Made by a program: the position numbers and the translations under genes | In this document: piece by piece, positions 9,634 to 19,476 of the stretch | How positions within the stretch are numbered: position 1 is the stretch's first letter | Layout: each line of letters opens with the position of its first letter | The notes under the pieces: generated by a model | Told to the model about the DNA's origin: nothing | Seen by the model: only the letters and a program-made list of their open reading frames with translations | The model's database searches: none | Origin: Stentor roeselii | Taxonomy: Eukaryota > Ciliophora > Heterotrichea > Heterotrichida > Stentoridae | DNA length: 51,796 nt | Direction: 5' to 3' | NCBI GenBank assembly: GCA_006503475.1 | Contig: RSEH01000302.1 | Coordinates: 1-51,796, forward strand

Positions 9634-12600
9634 TTAATTACAATGTCGCGGAGGACGACGGTGACTGGACTCGTAGATGAGTGAAATCGCTTTGATTGTA
9701 CTTTCGACGAGACTGTCTGCTTCAGGGTTGAACTTGACGACAGGCAGACTGAACACGAAGTCCGTGATTTTGCTGAGACCTTCTGAAAGCTTTTCTAATT
9801 CACTTTGGTACTGCTTGTTGAGACTTGTTGACTCGCCTAGTCGCTTGGAAAAGTCGAGGTTTCGCCTTTTGAGTAACTCGATGATTTCTACGTTTTTTGA
9901 TAGTTCTTCTGTTAGTAATGAATTCATCTGCTTCACTTGGGAGTCTTCGGATTGACGTGAACGGACACTGTCAATGTTTTCTCTTAAAGCTGATCGGTTA
10001 CGACGAGGGTCTTTTGAAGGGTGGTCTGATCTTAGCTCTTCTCGCAATGAATTCACCTCGTTTTGAAGGTTTTGACATTTCTTTCTCATGTTTTCTAAGA
10101 CTTCGTCTGCTTGTGAGTAGTACTCTTGGCCTTTTTCTTTTAACTCGTTTAGTTCACGCTCTTTGTTTAATAATGCTGACTTTAAAAACTTTATCTCGGA
10201 TGATTCTTCTGATATGCTTCTTTCACGCATTTTTAATAGCTCGGATTTTAAATCGGTTATTAGAGTGTTTTTTTCTTCTAGAGCTTTTTTTAGGCTTGCT
10301 TCGGCTCGTGATTTTAAGGTTTCGGTGATTTTTCGGGTTTCTTCTTTTAGGTGTAGGGTCTCGCTTTGCATGTCGGTGATTTGGAGACGCAGCTGGTCAG
10401 CGACATACATCGGGATGTGAGTCGAGTGAATCCTACTAAGACTATTCGTGATTTCCGCGTTTTTCTGCGTCAAGACAAGATTTAACTCCTGAAAGCTTTC
10501 CGCAGAAGCTTTTAAAATCCGATTTTCTTCTTCAATTTGTTTAATTTTCAATTCCGAGTCTTTCCTCGAAATTATTTTTTTTCTTTCAAGCAGAAGTTCT
10601 GCCTCCAGATGTTGTATTTCTTGAGCAGCTTCAATATTTCTACTTTCAAGGTCGAGTTTTGACTTAGCAAAGTCAAGTTTAAATGTTTCAAAGTTCTCTT
10701 GAAGGCTAAAGTTCTTTTCTTTTTCTAATTTAATCTTAACCTGCAGGTCTTCCAAGTCAGTTTTCGCGTCTTCGAATTCAGCAGCGAGTTTTAGGTACTC
10801 TTCTCGATAGTAAATACTTGTTTCTTCCGCTGTTACTTTCGCGATTTTTTCTTCTTCAAGTTGTTTTTTTAGGTCAAAAAGAAGCGATTTGCTAGATTCC
10901 GCCTCGTCTTTAAGAAGAAAAGATGAATTTTGAAGGGTTTCTATTTGGAGTTCAAGTGATTCCAACTGAGCCTTGGCTGATAAAAGAGCTTCTGAAGTAG
11001 AAGTGAGAAGTTTTGACTGGCTTGAGGAGTCTTCTGAAAGATTATTTAAAGATTTTCTAGAAATTTTACATTTTTCCTTCCATTTCAGGTACCTTCTTTG
11101 GAAACTTTCAAGGTTTTTGAAACTTTCGAAGAGTTTATCATATTTTTCTTGCAAGTCTTCTAAATTTGCGAGACTTTCTTGATATGTCTTGTTAGTTTCA
11201 ACGACTCTTCTATAGTTATCTTCACTTTTCTCAAGTTTTTCTTGTTGACTATTTCTTTCCAAGTTCAAATTCAAAATTTTTTGGTTTAAATCAGTGAAGC
11301 TTTCTTGACTTTGCATAAGTGAAGACTTGTTAGCTTCAAGTTGACCTTTCAAGTCACTTCCAGTTTTTGCAAGTTTTTCAATTTCAAGGTTTTTTTCAAT
11401 GAGTATCTTTTCAGCTTCATTCAGTTCATTTTGAGTTTTCCAGACCTGTTCTTTTAAATCTTTGCTTTCTTCGACTTGGTTCTTCAGTCTCGAGTTTTCT
11501 CTCTTCAAGTTCTCGATTTCGTTCTCGAATTTCAGCTTCGCCAAAAGCTCAGTCTGAAGATTAAGCTGCTGCTCGTTCACTGACATGAGGATTTCTTCGA
11601 TTTTCGACGGATTTTCTAGTTCTTGGTCACTTTCGATGATTTCTTCCAGGTTAAAATCGTTTAAATTGCTGTCTTCATGAACAAAAGTGTTTTCAGTCTG
11701 CATTGTAAGGTTCACCAGTTCCAACTCACTTATTTTTTCTTGAAGTTTCAACGATTTTTCCTTCATTTCCTGTTTTTTTACCTTGAAACTCTTGATCTTT
11801 GCTTGAAACTCTGAAAGTTTTTCAGTTAAATCTCTGTTTTCCCTTGAAATTCCTTCGAAACTTTGAAGTAATTTTTCATTTATTTCAAATAACTCGTTTT
11901 TTGAGTCATTTTTGTGAAAATTTTTGAGTTGTTGGACTTCAAGGGTCAGTCTTTCATTTTCCACGAACAACTTCGCCGCCTGAGGACTATTGTCAACCAT
12001 TTCTCGTAAACATTCAAGTTCTTTTTTTAATAGTTCTGATGTTTCATCGATGGAGCCGGCTTGAAAGCCGGCGATTGTTGCGTCTCTGAATTTTAAAATC
12101 ATTTTATCATGACTTGCTTTGTTTTCAAGTTTCGAGATGATTGTTTTAAGCCCTGTGATGTAAGAGTCTTTATCTTGAAGTTGCTTTTGAAGAGATTTTT
12201 CTTCTTCTGACTTGAGTTTTAAGGACTTTTGAAGCACTTCGAGAAGTTCTGGCTGGTTTGATGGTGCTTCTAGCATGTTCTGGCATTTTATGCATTGTGA
12301 GGAGTCTTTTAAGAGAAGAAGCTCGTCTTTTAAACGTTTTACTTCGTATCTTAGCATTGAGACTGCACCTGATGTGTCTTCGTTCACCACTGCTGAGTTT
12401 TTTATTTGTTTTGCTCGTTGGGCGAATTTTAGTGTTGATAATGTCTCGCCGAGGACTGATAATGATGGGCTGATGTTGGCAACCATGAAAGTTTTTGAGT
12501 TTCCACCGAGGGAGTCTTTTAGTAAAAAGGTTAATTTGCTGTCTCTGTAGTGAACATGTCTTGATTTCCCTTCAGAAATATCAACAAGCGAATTAATAAC

Positions 12601-13425
12601 ATTCCCAAGAGCCGACAAGCTCTTATTGATCATTCCCGCTTCCTTAAGTCTCTCACCAGCACAATCAGTAGCCTTTTGCCTTTCAGATCCAGCTAAATCA
12701 ACAAGTGCAAATCTGCTAGTTTTAAAGTTGCAAATTCCATCTCTATTCTCCTTACTTTCAATAACCAAAGTAAAAACCGAGTGAGACCTCGAGCTTTCCT
12801 TATTCATCGAAGTGGATGCAACATGGCGATTAAGCGTTCCAGTCTTCAAGATCGCATAAGTATCAGCCAAACAATTAACAGTCTCCTCAATAAGCCCTTC
12901 CACATAGACCCCATTCCTCATATCTTCCCTTAACTGAAGGCTATGCGGGTTGCTATCAAGCAAATCAATGATCTGTTCCTGATAAATCTCTAAATACGAG
13001 CACTTTATCAGAAACTTCTTCATTCCTGCAGCGGATTCTTCTGAAATCGAGTTAAAAATGTACTCAAAACAACGAGGAAGCAGCCCTCGACAAGTAGAAT
13101 CAAGAGAAAAGTCTGAATTCGCCCCAAGGATCGTGAAGGTCTTCCCGGCACCAGTCTGCCCATAAGCGAAAATTGTGCCGTTGTAGCCGGAAAGACAGGA
13201 ATTGCTGATTGGCTTTCCGATCATTAAGAAAAGGTCTTCTTGAGAAGAGAGCTCTGAAGCGATGTAGTCAAATGTGAAGCACTTTTTTTCTGGCTTCACG
13301 TCAATTGTTAAAGCTTTTTGAGAGTCTTGCATTGAAATGCAAGGTTTTCCTCCTTCTTGATGTTCTTTTTCGTTTAGAGGACGGATTCGAATCGCCACTT
13401 TTACGTTGTCTTTGGAGTCTCCCAT
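9634..13425 (-). CDS. KIF15: Kinesin-12 (KIF15-like) N-terminal motor kinesin
   Basis: A 1263-residue protein. The motor domain covers residues 6 to about 345: VKVAIRIRP start, P-loop GQTGAGKT at 89-96, switch I NKESSRSHS, switch II DLAGSE, the SLSALGNVINSL helix, and the neck after GETLSTLKFAQRAKQIKNSAVVNED. The phrases RGLLPRCFEYIF, HVHYRDSKLTFLLKDSLGG and FAQRAKxIKNxAVVNED are those of the kinesin-12/KIF15 family. The rest is almost continuous coiled coil, consistent with a dimeric or tetrameric plus-end motor used in spindle or cortical microtubule organisation. Catalytic motifs are intact. It is somewhat shorter than human KIF15 (about 1390). It is divergent from the gene at 13988, with a 560-nt shared upstream region. 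Confidence 0.9.
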   Translation of the reverse strand: MGDSKDNVKVAIRIRPLNEKEHQEGGKPCISMQDSQKALTIDVKPEKKCFTFDYIASELSSQEDLFLMIGKPISNSCLSGYNGTIFAYGQTGAGKTFTILGANSDFSLDSTCRGLLPRCFEYIFNSISEESAAGMKKFLIKCSYLEIYQEQIIDLLDSNPHSLQLREDMRNGVYVEGLIEETVNCLADTYAILKTGTLNRHVASTSMNKESSRSHSVFTLVIESKENRDGICNFKTSRFALVDLAGSERQKATDCAGERLKEAGMINKSLSALGNVINSLVDISEGKSRHVHYRDSKLTFLLKDSLGGNSKTFMVANISPSLSVLGETLSTLKFAQRAKQIKNSAVVNEDTSGAVSMLRYEVKRLKDELLLLKDSSQCIKCQNMLEAPSNQPELLEVLQKSLKLKSEEEKSLQKQLQDKDSYITGLKTIISKLENKASHDKMILKFRDATIAGFQAGSIDETSELLKKELECLREMVDNSPQAAKLFVENERLTLEVQQLKNFHKNDSKNELFEINEKLLQSFEGISRENRDLTEKLSEFQAKIKSFKVKKQEMKEKSLKLQEKISELELVNLTMQTENTFVHEDSNLNDFNLEEIIESDQELENPSKIEEILMSVNEQQLNLQTELLAKLKFENEIENLKRENSRLKNQVEESKDLKEQVWKTQNELNEAEKILIEKNLEIEKLAKTGSDLKGQLEANKSSLMQSQESFTDLNQKILNLNLERNSQQEKLEKSEDNYRRVVETNKTYQESLANLEDLQEKYDKLFESFKNLESFQRRYLKWKEKCKISRKSLNNLSEDSSSQSKLLTSTSEALLSAKAQLESLELQIETLQNSSFLLKDEAESSKSLLFDLKKQLEEEKIAKVTAEETSIYYREEYLKLAAEFEDAKTDLEDLQVKIKLEKEKNFSLQENFETFKLDFAKSKLDLESRNIEAAQEIQHLEAELLLERKKIISRKDSELKIKQIEEENRILKASAESFQELNLVLTQKNAEITNSLSRIHSTHIPMYVADQLRLQITDMQSETLHLKEETRKITETLKSRAEASLKKALEEKNTLITDLKSELLKMRERSISEESSEIKFLKSALLNKERELNELKEKGQEYYSQADEVLENMRKKCQNLQNEVNSLREELRSDHPSKDPRRNRSALRENIDSVRSRQSEDSQVKQMNSLLTEELSKNVEIIELLKRRNLDFSKRLGESTSLNKQYQSELEKLSEGLSKITDFVFSLPVVKFNPEADSLVESTIKAISLIYESSHRRPPRHCN
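12057..12076. repeat. GCCGGC palindrome pair in kinesin coding sequence
   Basis: GCCGGC-TTGAAA-GCCGGC forms a 6-bp hairpin within the kinesin tail. It is unusual for its GC content in this genome; its function is unknown. Confidence 0.5.
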
Positions 13426-13987
13426 TTAAATTATAGGGACACCGCCAAGATTAAGAATCGATTTGATAGGGTTGATGGGATTTTTAGCAGAAATGGGAGG
13501 AAAAGAGTTGGGGATAAGGAAAGGTTTTATTGAGTGGAGGGAATTTAAAATGATGAATGATTCAATTGAGAATGGTTCAGGTCTTTAATTGAAGTGGATT
13601 AGAAGGGCTTTCATTAGTTGATTAAGATGGATTTTAGCATATTAAATTTTAGATTTGTAGGAAGAGAAGAGGATTAAGTAATATGTGGAAATTAGATGAT
13701 GCTTTGTGGATGACTCGGATTGATTGATTGATAGATCTCAATTTAGGAGAACTGGACTTTAGAGGGCATCATTATAGTTAAGGATTTTTTTATGATTAGG
13801 AATAATTTGTTGAATGTTAAGAGAGACTATTTGTAAGTTTATGTGAATTTAACGAGAGTTTTAGTGATTAAATTAGATGATTAAATTTAATCATTAATGT
13901 CTGGATTCTCACCAAATTCCATTTCTTCACCATAGTCACATATTTAACTCAATAATAGAATCACTTCACTCCTAATAAACTATCTTA
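13426..13987. promoter_or_regulatory. Divergent intergenic region (kinesin / TSNAXIP1-like)
   Basis: This 562-nt gap lies between two divergent start codons and must hold both promoters. It is rich in GATT/AATC words. No long ORF, tRNA or clear repeat is seen. Confidence 0.4.
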
Positions 13988-15115
13988 ATGTCAAAAGTAA
14001 GAAAAGTTGTAGTTAAACACATCTCAGAAGGGAAGCTACAGGGTCATTTTCCATCAAATTCAATCTCGAATGCAGGTCCAGCATATCTTCCAGATCGGCC
14101 AGAAGGACTGGGAGAATCCTCATACTCCAAAAAGCTAGTAAAAACAAGATCAGTATCAACCCTAAAAGACCCGTCACTCTCCCAAGTGTCAGGACTTGTA
14201 TCACCTCCATTGAAGTCGAAATTTCCATCAACTCTGAAATCAAAGTTCAACCTGAGCACATCCTTCATGAAATCAAAAGACCAGCTGGAATCGCGGTCAA
14301 AATCAACTAAAAAACTTGTTCTTTACGACAAAAAAATGCTGGAAAGCACATCAGACCTGCTTGAAACACGCCTTGAAGAACTGTCAAAATCACACAGAGA
14401 AAACGGGATCAGCTTTGAATTATTCGAGAAGTTCCAAGAATGCTTTGAAGAAGTCATCGCAAAATATGCATCACTTGGAGGACTTCTTAATAAAATCAAG
14501 TCAGCTTATCATGACTGGATCAAATTTAAAACAAATTCTGAGATTTCCTCATTGAGATCTGAAATCATTGAATATCGTAAAAGAATCAGCGAAGAACTTG
14601 AAGAAAATAAACTTCTTCATAGAAAAATTCAGAAGTTTTCGAGAGAAAATGTAGAACTTGCCAGAAATCTAGATGAAAAAGACAAAAACTTCCAGACTTT
14701 ACAAGAATATCTTGTAAAAGTCACAAATATCAATATTGACTCAGTGCCTCAAGATAAGATATCCTGGAAAGTCGTGGTAGCCGAGAACAAAAGTTACTCT
14801 GACCTCTGCGAAAAGCTAAAGAAAAAGTTGAAATCAATGAAAAAGCGACAAAACAAGTTGATGAAACTTTTCTGGTTCATGAAGCAAAAAGGTTACCCAG
14901 TAGAAGAGCTTCATTCAAAGCTTCAAAAGCCAGAAAAAGCCGTTTTAAACGTTTCAATAACTGAACTATCAGACAACGAGCCCATCAACATCGAGCCGGC
15001 GAAGTCGCGTCCGAAGCCAGGAAACGTTCCAGTGCTTCAAATGGACCAAGTCGAGCCAAACTCGTTCACAGAGCAGGAGTCGGAGTCGAGCGAATGCGAG
15101 TTGTCGCTGGGCTAG
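13988..15115 (+). CDS. Coiled-coil protein, TSNAXIP1-N-like
   Basis: A 375-residue protein. Residues 1-110 are Ser/Lys-rich and probably disordered. Residues 115-175 contain LFEKFQECFEEVIAKYASLGGLLNKIKSAYHDWI, which resembles the N-terminal domain of translin-associated factor X-interacting protein 1 (a helical pattern with I/L..hhh.IK..Y), a domain common in ciliary and sperm-associated proteins. Residues 175-260 are strongly coiled coil, and a Lys-rich helix follows (KLKKKLKSMKKRQNKLMKLFWFMKQKGYP). The C terminus is acidic. A cytoskeletal or ciliary role is inferred from this resemblance and from its neighbours. The katanin p80 gene starts 39 nt downstream on the same strand. Confidence 0.5.
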   Translation: MSKVRKVVVKHISEGKLQGHFPSNSISNAGPAYLPDRPEGLGESSYSKKLVKTRSVSTLKDPSLSQVSGLVSPPLKSKFPSTLKSKFNLSTSFMKSKDQLESRSKSTKKLVLYDKKMLESTSDLLETRLEELSKSHRENGISFELFEKFQECFEEVIAKYASLGGLLNKIKSAYHDWIKFKTNSEISSLRSEIIEYRKRISEELEENKLLHRKIQKFSRENVELARNLDEKDKNFQTLQEYLVKVTNINIDSVPQDKISWKVVVAENKSYSDLCEKLKKKLKSMKKRQNKLMKLFWFMKQKGYPVEELHSKLQKPEKAVLNVSITELSDNEPINIEPAKSRPKPGNVPVLQMDQVEPNSFTEQESESSECELSLG

Positions 15116-15154
15116 CTTGAATAACATTCTTCCATTCATAATTCATTTCTTATC

Positions 15155-16828
15155 ATGGAAAGAAGGAACCAAAAACTCATCGACTTCGATATTGCAAGCT
15201 CAGCTCCTGGAGCCACTCGATGCACTTGTGCGCAAATAGGACAAAGGTCTTATCAAGTCATTGTCGCCGCTGATGATACTCGGAATGTCAGACTTTGGCG
15301 AATTAACAAGAAGGATAGCTTGATTAACTTTCAGGGACATTCTTCTGATATTACGTCGGTTTGCTTTAGTATTCATGAAGAAGAGGTTTATTCTGGATCT
15401 TTTGGAGGCACTGTTATTGTTTGGGATATCAACTCGAAGAAGGCTTTGCATAGTCTTAAGGGACATATGGCTTCATGCACAACAATAGCGCCCTACCCAA
15501 CAGGTCAGCAATACTTACTAGCAACAGGTTCAGCTGACTGCAACATAAAGATCTGGGACCTTCGTCGAAAGCAATGCATCCAAACCTTCAAAGGTCACAA
15601 AGGTCAAGTAAACATGGTTCTCTTCAGTCCAGACAGTCGTTGGGTGGCATCGGGTGGTGTAGACGGAACAATAAAGCTCTGGGACCTGAACACTTCTAAA
15701 AAGCTTTTCGACTTCAGCGCAACAGAAAGTCCCGTGTCCGACATGAAGTTCAACCCTCAGAACCTAACTCTTGCCTCAAGTCACCACGACAGGACTGTGC
15801 AGTACTGGGACCTGGAAAACATGGGACACATTTCAAGCACCCAGGCCGAAGCCAACCTGATCCAAAAGATTTGCTTCGACCCAGAAGATTCTCGATTTTT
15901 ATTCACAGCTGGAAATGACTCACTCAAGCTTTGGGACATTGAAGAAAGTCGCTTGTTGGATAACATTGAAAGTAACTGGAAAGGTATTGCGGATCTTGGG
16001 ATTTATACAAGGGAAAGCATGATCTTTGGACTTACTCTTAACACTGGGACTATGTCACTTTGGAGCACTGACTTGAAATCAGTCTGTTATAATGGAAGGG
16101 CCATGGAAGACTTTAGACCTGCTCCAGTTAATTTGGTCCCGAAACGCCCTGAAGACAAGCCTCCTAAGAAGGAAGAGAAGAAACCTGTCGACTTCACAAG
16201 TACCTTCGTCCCTGTCGCTGACAAACCCATCGGCTTGGAGTTCAACGAGTTCTTACCTAAAGTCTCACCTGAGTTGGAAAATCTAAAAATTATTCAAGAA
16301 CTCTCAGAAAATCACTCGAATTTACTTGCAGTTCTTAATCGCAGGTCTGAAAATATTCATCTGGTACTTAAATGGTGGGACTCAGGAAATATGCCTGCTG
16401 CTTTAAATGCACTTAATATGATGAATGATATATCGGTTATTGCTGATGTGCTGAAAAATGGAATGACTGATACGAAAAATGAATGGATCACTCTTGAGTT
16501 GTGTGGACAGGTCATTCCTTTAAGCTGCAGTTTAATTGAGTCTAAATACGAGTCTTATATTAAGACTGGCATTAGTGTTGTCATTACTCTTATTAAACAG
16601 TTCAGAAGTATCATCAGTTCTACTCTCACTGCCCCTGCGTCTATGGGCGTCGACTTAAGTCGTGAGGATCGCGTTAAAAGATGTGAGGTCTGCTTTAATG
16701 CCTTTAGAAATGTTGCTGATTCACCTAGTCTTGCTAAAAATGCCCGAAGGGAGAACCTTACTGGAGAACTTGCTAGGGAATTGAAGAGGACTTTAGATGG
16801 GTTTATTGTTGAGTGCTCTCGAAGGTAA
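15155..16828 (+). CDS. KATNB1: Katanin p80 subunit (WD40 + con80)
   Basis: A 557-residue protein. Residues 1 to about 300 hold the WD40 propeller with five to six clear repeats (VRLWRINKK, VIVWDINSKK, IKIWDLRRKQ, IKLWDLNTSK, VQYWDLENMG, LKLWDIEES) and the katanin-typical opening IDFDIASSAPG. A proline/lysine-rich linker (about 320-355) precedes the C-terminal con80 domain (about 375-557: LLAVLNRRSENIHLVLKWWDSGN…MTDTKNEWITLELCGQVIPL). Katanin p80 targets the p60 AAA ATPase to microtubules and centrosomes; con80 binds p60. It is slightly shorter than the animal protein (about 655). No break is seen. In ciliates katanin acts in severing cortical and ciliary microtubules. Confidence 0.92.
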   Translation: MERRNQKLIDFDIASSAPGATRCTCAQIGQRSYQVIVAADDTRNVRLWRINKKDSLINFQGHSSDITSVCFSIHEEEVYSGSFGGTVIVWDINSKKALHSLKGHMASCTTIAPYPTGQQYLLATGSADCNIKIWDLRRKQCIQTFKGHKGQVNMVLFSPDSRWVASGGVDGTIKLWDLNTSKKLFDFSATESPVSDMKFNPQNLTLASSHHDRTVQYWDLENMGHISSTQAEANLIQKICFDPEDSRFLFTAGNDSLKLWDIEESRLLDNIESNWKGIADLGIYTRESMIFGLTLNTGTMSLWSTDLKSVCYNGRAMEDFRPAPVNLVPKRPEDKPPKKEEKKPVDFTSTFVPVADKPIGLEFNEFLPKVSPELENLKIIQELSENHSNLLAVLNRRSENIHLVLKWWDSGNMPAALNALNMMNDISVIADVLKNGMTDTKNEWITLELCGQVIPLSCSLIESKYESYIKTGISVVITLIKQFRSIISSTLTAPASMGVDLSREDRVKRCEVCFNAFRNVADSPSLAKNARRENLTGELARELKRTLDGFIVECSRR

Positions 16829-17475
16829 ATTTAATGATTTATTTGGATATGATCAGGATTAGGGTTATTTTTAATGGTGGAGATATTAGGTATAGTAATA
16901 GTTTTCAGGAATTTAGATTGTGGATGATGATTGTCTCGATGCCTGTTAATTATTGGAGCTCATATTTTGATTAGTATTAATTATGATTTTTAAAAGATTT
17001 TTCAAAACATCTACTAAAGAAATTGTCTTTTTCACAGGGTTTAGAAATCTCATTTTGACCTGATATGACAGTCTACAAAGCGATAGAATCAATTTTAAAG
17101 TTTTTTTTGAATCTAAGATACAACAATAATCAATTAATCAGGCATTCACCTTAAAAAATTAGGTGAATAAGTATCAAATATCATTGATATTATTTTAGTT
17201 TAAGTAATTTTTAGTTTTCCAGATAAAAATAACCACTAAGAACATCTTAAAACATAAATAAATTCTTAATTTCACTAGAGATTGAATTTTAATTTGATAC
17301 TTGAATATCAATTCCGATAAATTTTACCAATAATCAACAATTTTTCAACTACACCTATTTGTGATCAAAGTATTTCTAAGTCATCCTTACTAAAGACCAA
17401 CAATAAAAATTCCAAACCTAATAATTTGATGAATATAAACCTTCAAAATTCTCTAAAATTAATAAATTAATTAAA
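16829..17475. other. Intergenic, converging ends
   Basis: This 647-nt AT-rich gap lies between the 3' ends of katanin p80 and CEP164. No ORF over 60 codons, repeat array or RNA gene is recognised. Confidence 0.5.
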
Positions 17476-19455
17476 TTATTCACACAAAACCACCCTTTTA
17501 TTCCTTAAGTCCAGGTCAAAACTCGACTTTCCATAAAACTCAGTATCAACCCTAGCATTATCCTCAAGAATCATTCCAAGTCCAACAGCCGGTCCAAAAT
17601 TTCCATTTTTCACAACTTTTTCTAATATTTTCAATTCACGAACCCTCCAATTATGCCATTTTATTTTCTGATCTAAAATTTTCTTCTGATCCAGAAGTTC
17701 CGAGTATTTTTTCATTGAAGGACTAGCTCTGTAGTCTTTTAACTGGTTTTGCCAAGTTTCTCTATCATCAAAAAGTTTCTTTTTCAATGCACGGATGCGA
17801 TTTTTTTCGAAATTCACGGACTGACCGACTTTTTCTCTGTCTTCAACGTGAGTACTGCGAAAAACTGACTGTTTTAGTGATTCTGGGTCAGAGACTATTG
17901 AAATAAACTGTCTTTTGCTTATCGGTGACTCGTTTTCACTGAAAATAGAAACTTCTGACAGTCCTCGTCGGTTTTTTGCAATTGTTTGGTCTATTTCGGA
18001 CTGGAGAACTTTGCACTCTGCGGTTAAAGAGTCGAGTTCAGAGGTTTTAGATGAAATAAGAGATTTGATTGAGGATAATTCGCTTTCTAAAGAAGAAATT
18101 TTAGAAATGTTTGGGTCTGAATCGTTTCTTTTAGTTTCTGGTATCGAGTTTTGCAGGTTTTTATTCAATTTTTCAAGATTTTTAGTCATTTTTAAATGTT
18201 TTTCTTGTTTGTAGGATTCAAGACTCACTTCCAGGTCCTGCTCAAATTTTTTAACAGCTGTGAGAAGTTCTTTTTCGAATTTTTTTTTATTTTCTTGGAT
18301 TTCCAGCGATTTTTTCTGGTTTTCATTTATTTTTTGTTGCAGGTTAAAGAGCTCTGAAGAGTGTTTTAAACGTAACTCTGCTTGAAACTTCTGAAATTTT
18401 AGAGACAGGTCGTTTTTTGATTGGAAAAAAATGTCTTCGTCTTGTTTTAATAGAAAATCTTGAGGGTCTTCAAGAAATTCTCTTGGCTTTAGCTGCTGTT
18501 TTTCTTTTTCTAGTGATTTTAAAAGACGGGTTTTGGATTTTTCGAACTTTTCTGAGTAAAATTCTTTTAATTTTGAACCGATTTGAACTTCTCGCAGATG
18601 TTTTTCGAAGTATTTTTCTTTAGTTTTTTGAAGTTCTAAGAGCTCTTGACGAGATTTCTCGAGTGATTGTTTTTGGGTTTTAGGGTTTTCGAATTGAGTT
18701 TGAATAAGGAGCTTTTTTGATTCTGATTGAAGTCGGTATTCAGTTTCGAATTCTTGGATTTCTTTGGTGATTTGAGAGAAAATTTTTTCTTTTAGGTCTT
18801 TTACTTGGTTTTCTAGATTTTTGTTTAATTGTTTTCTTAGGGTTTCTATTTTTTCCATGAAAGTTTTCCTGAAGTCTTCTTCTTTAGACTTTGCTTGAGC
18901 TAGAAGTTTGTTTTTCCTCTCTTCCAGGCTACTCTGTATTAAACATTTTTCTTTCTCCTTCTTCTCCTCACATTCCTTAGTAAATTTTTCAGCCCAATCT
19001 TTCATCTCTTGCCCTTTTTCCATTTGCATCTCTTCAACCCTACAATTTCTAGAAGAATCCTCCGAATCCGAGTTTTTCAAAGCAACAATTTTCATAATTT
19101 CCAAATTTTTCTTAGATTTTTCCTCAAAAATTTCTTCTTTTTTTTCCTGTCTTTTAAGTCCTTTAGATTTTCTCAATAATTTTGCCTTTTCAACCTTTTC
19201 TCTATAAAGTAAGTCAACAGGATGATCCCAAACGCTTTGTCCAGTTTTAAAATTGAAATAATAGACCTGCCCGTCTTGAGTCTGACAAGGTTTCCACTCA
19301 GCAGGCAACTGTGCCTTAAGAGCTTCATGAGCGATGTAAAGTAAATCTTTATCCTGAGGTAGAACAATTCCAAGACTTTCAATATACTCCAAGTACTCTT
19401 CTTCAGTCAGTTCATAGTTCGGGTCGATTTTTTCTTCAAGAACAATGCTTTCCAT
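17476..19455 (-). CDS. CEP164: CEP164-like distal appendage protein (WW domain + coiled coil)
   Basis: A 659-residue protein. The N-terminal 90 residues match the CEP164 start: an acidic helix (PNYELTEEEYLEYIESLGI), IAHEALKAQLPAEWKPCQ, then a WW domain with W54 and W76 (YYFNFKTGQSVWDHPVD). WW-containing CEP164 anchors TTBK2 at centriole distal appendages and starts ciliogenesis. Residues 90-460 are very Lys/Glu-rich coiled coil, as in CEP164. It is less than half the length of human CEP164 (about 1460), but protist forms are shorter. The Wee1 gene lies upstream on the same strand, with 21 nt between its stop and this ATG. Confidence 0.88.
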   Translation of the reverse strand: MESIVLEEKIDPNYELTEEEYLEYIESLGIVLPQDKDLLYIAHEALKAQLPAEWKPCQTQDGQVYYFNFKTGQSVWDHPVDLLYREKVEKAKLLRKSKGLKRQEKKEEIFEEKSKKNLEIMKIVALKNSDSEDSSRNCRVEEMQMEKGQEMKDWAEKFTKECEEKKEKEKCLIQSSLEERKNKLLAQAKSKEEDFRKTFMEKIETLRKQLNKNLENQVKDLKEKIFSQITKEIQEFETEYRLQSESKKLLIQTQFENPKTQKQSLEKSRQELLELQKTKEKYFEKHLREVQIGSKLKEFYSEKFEKSKTRLLKSLEKEKQQLKPREFLEDPQDFLLKQDEDIFFQSKNDLSLKFQKFQAELRLKHSSELFNLQQKINENQKKSLEIQENKKKFEKELLTAVKKFEQDLEVSLESYKQEKHLKMTKNLEKLNKNLQNSIPETKRNDSDPNISKISSLESELSSIKSLISSKTSELDSLTAECKVLQSEIDQTIAKNRRGLSEVSIFSENESPISKRQFISIVSDPESLKQSVFRSTHVEDREKVGQSVNFEKNRIRALKKKLFDDRETWQNQLKDYRASPSMKKYSELLDQKKILDQKIKWHNWRVRELKILEKVVKNGNFGPAVGLGMILEDNARVDTEFYGKSSFDLDLRNKRVVLCE

Positions 19456-19476
19456 TTAAAATAAGAATAATCTTAA

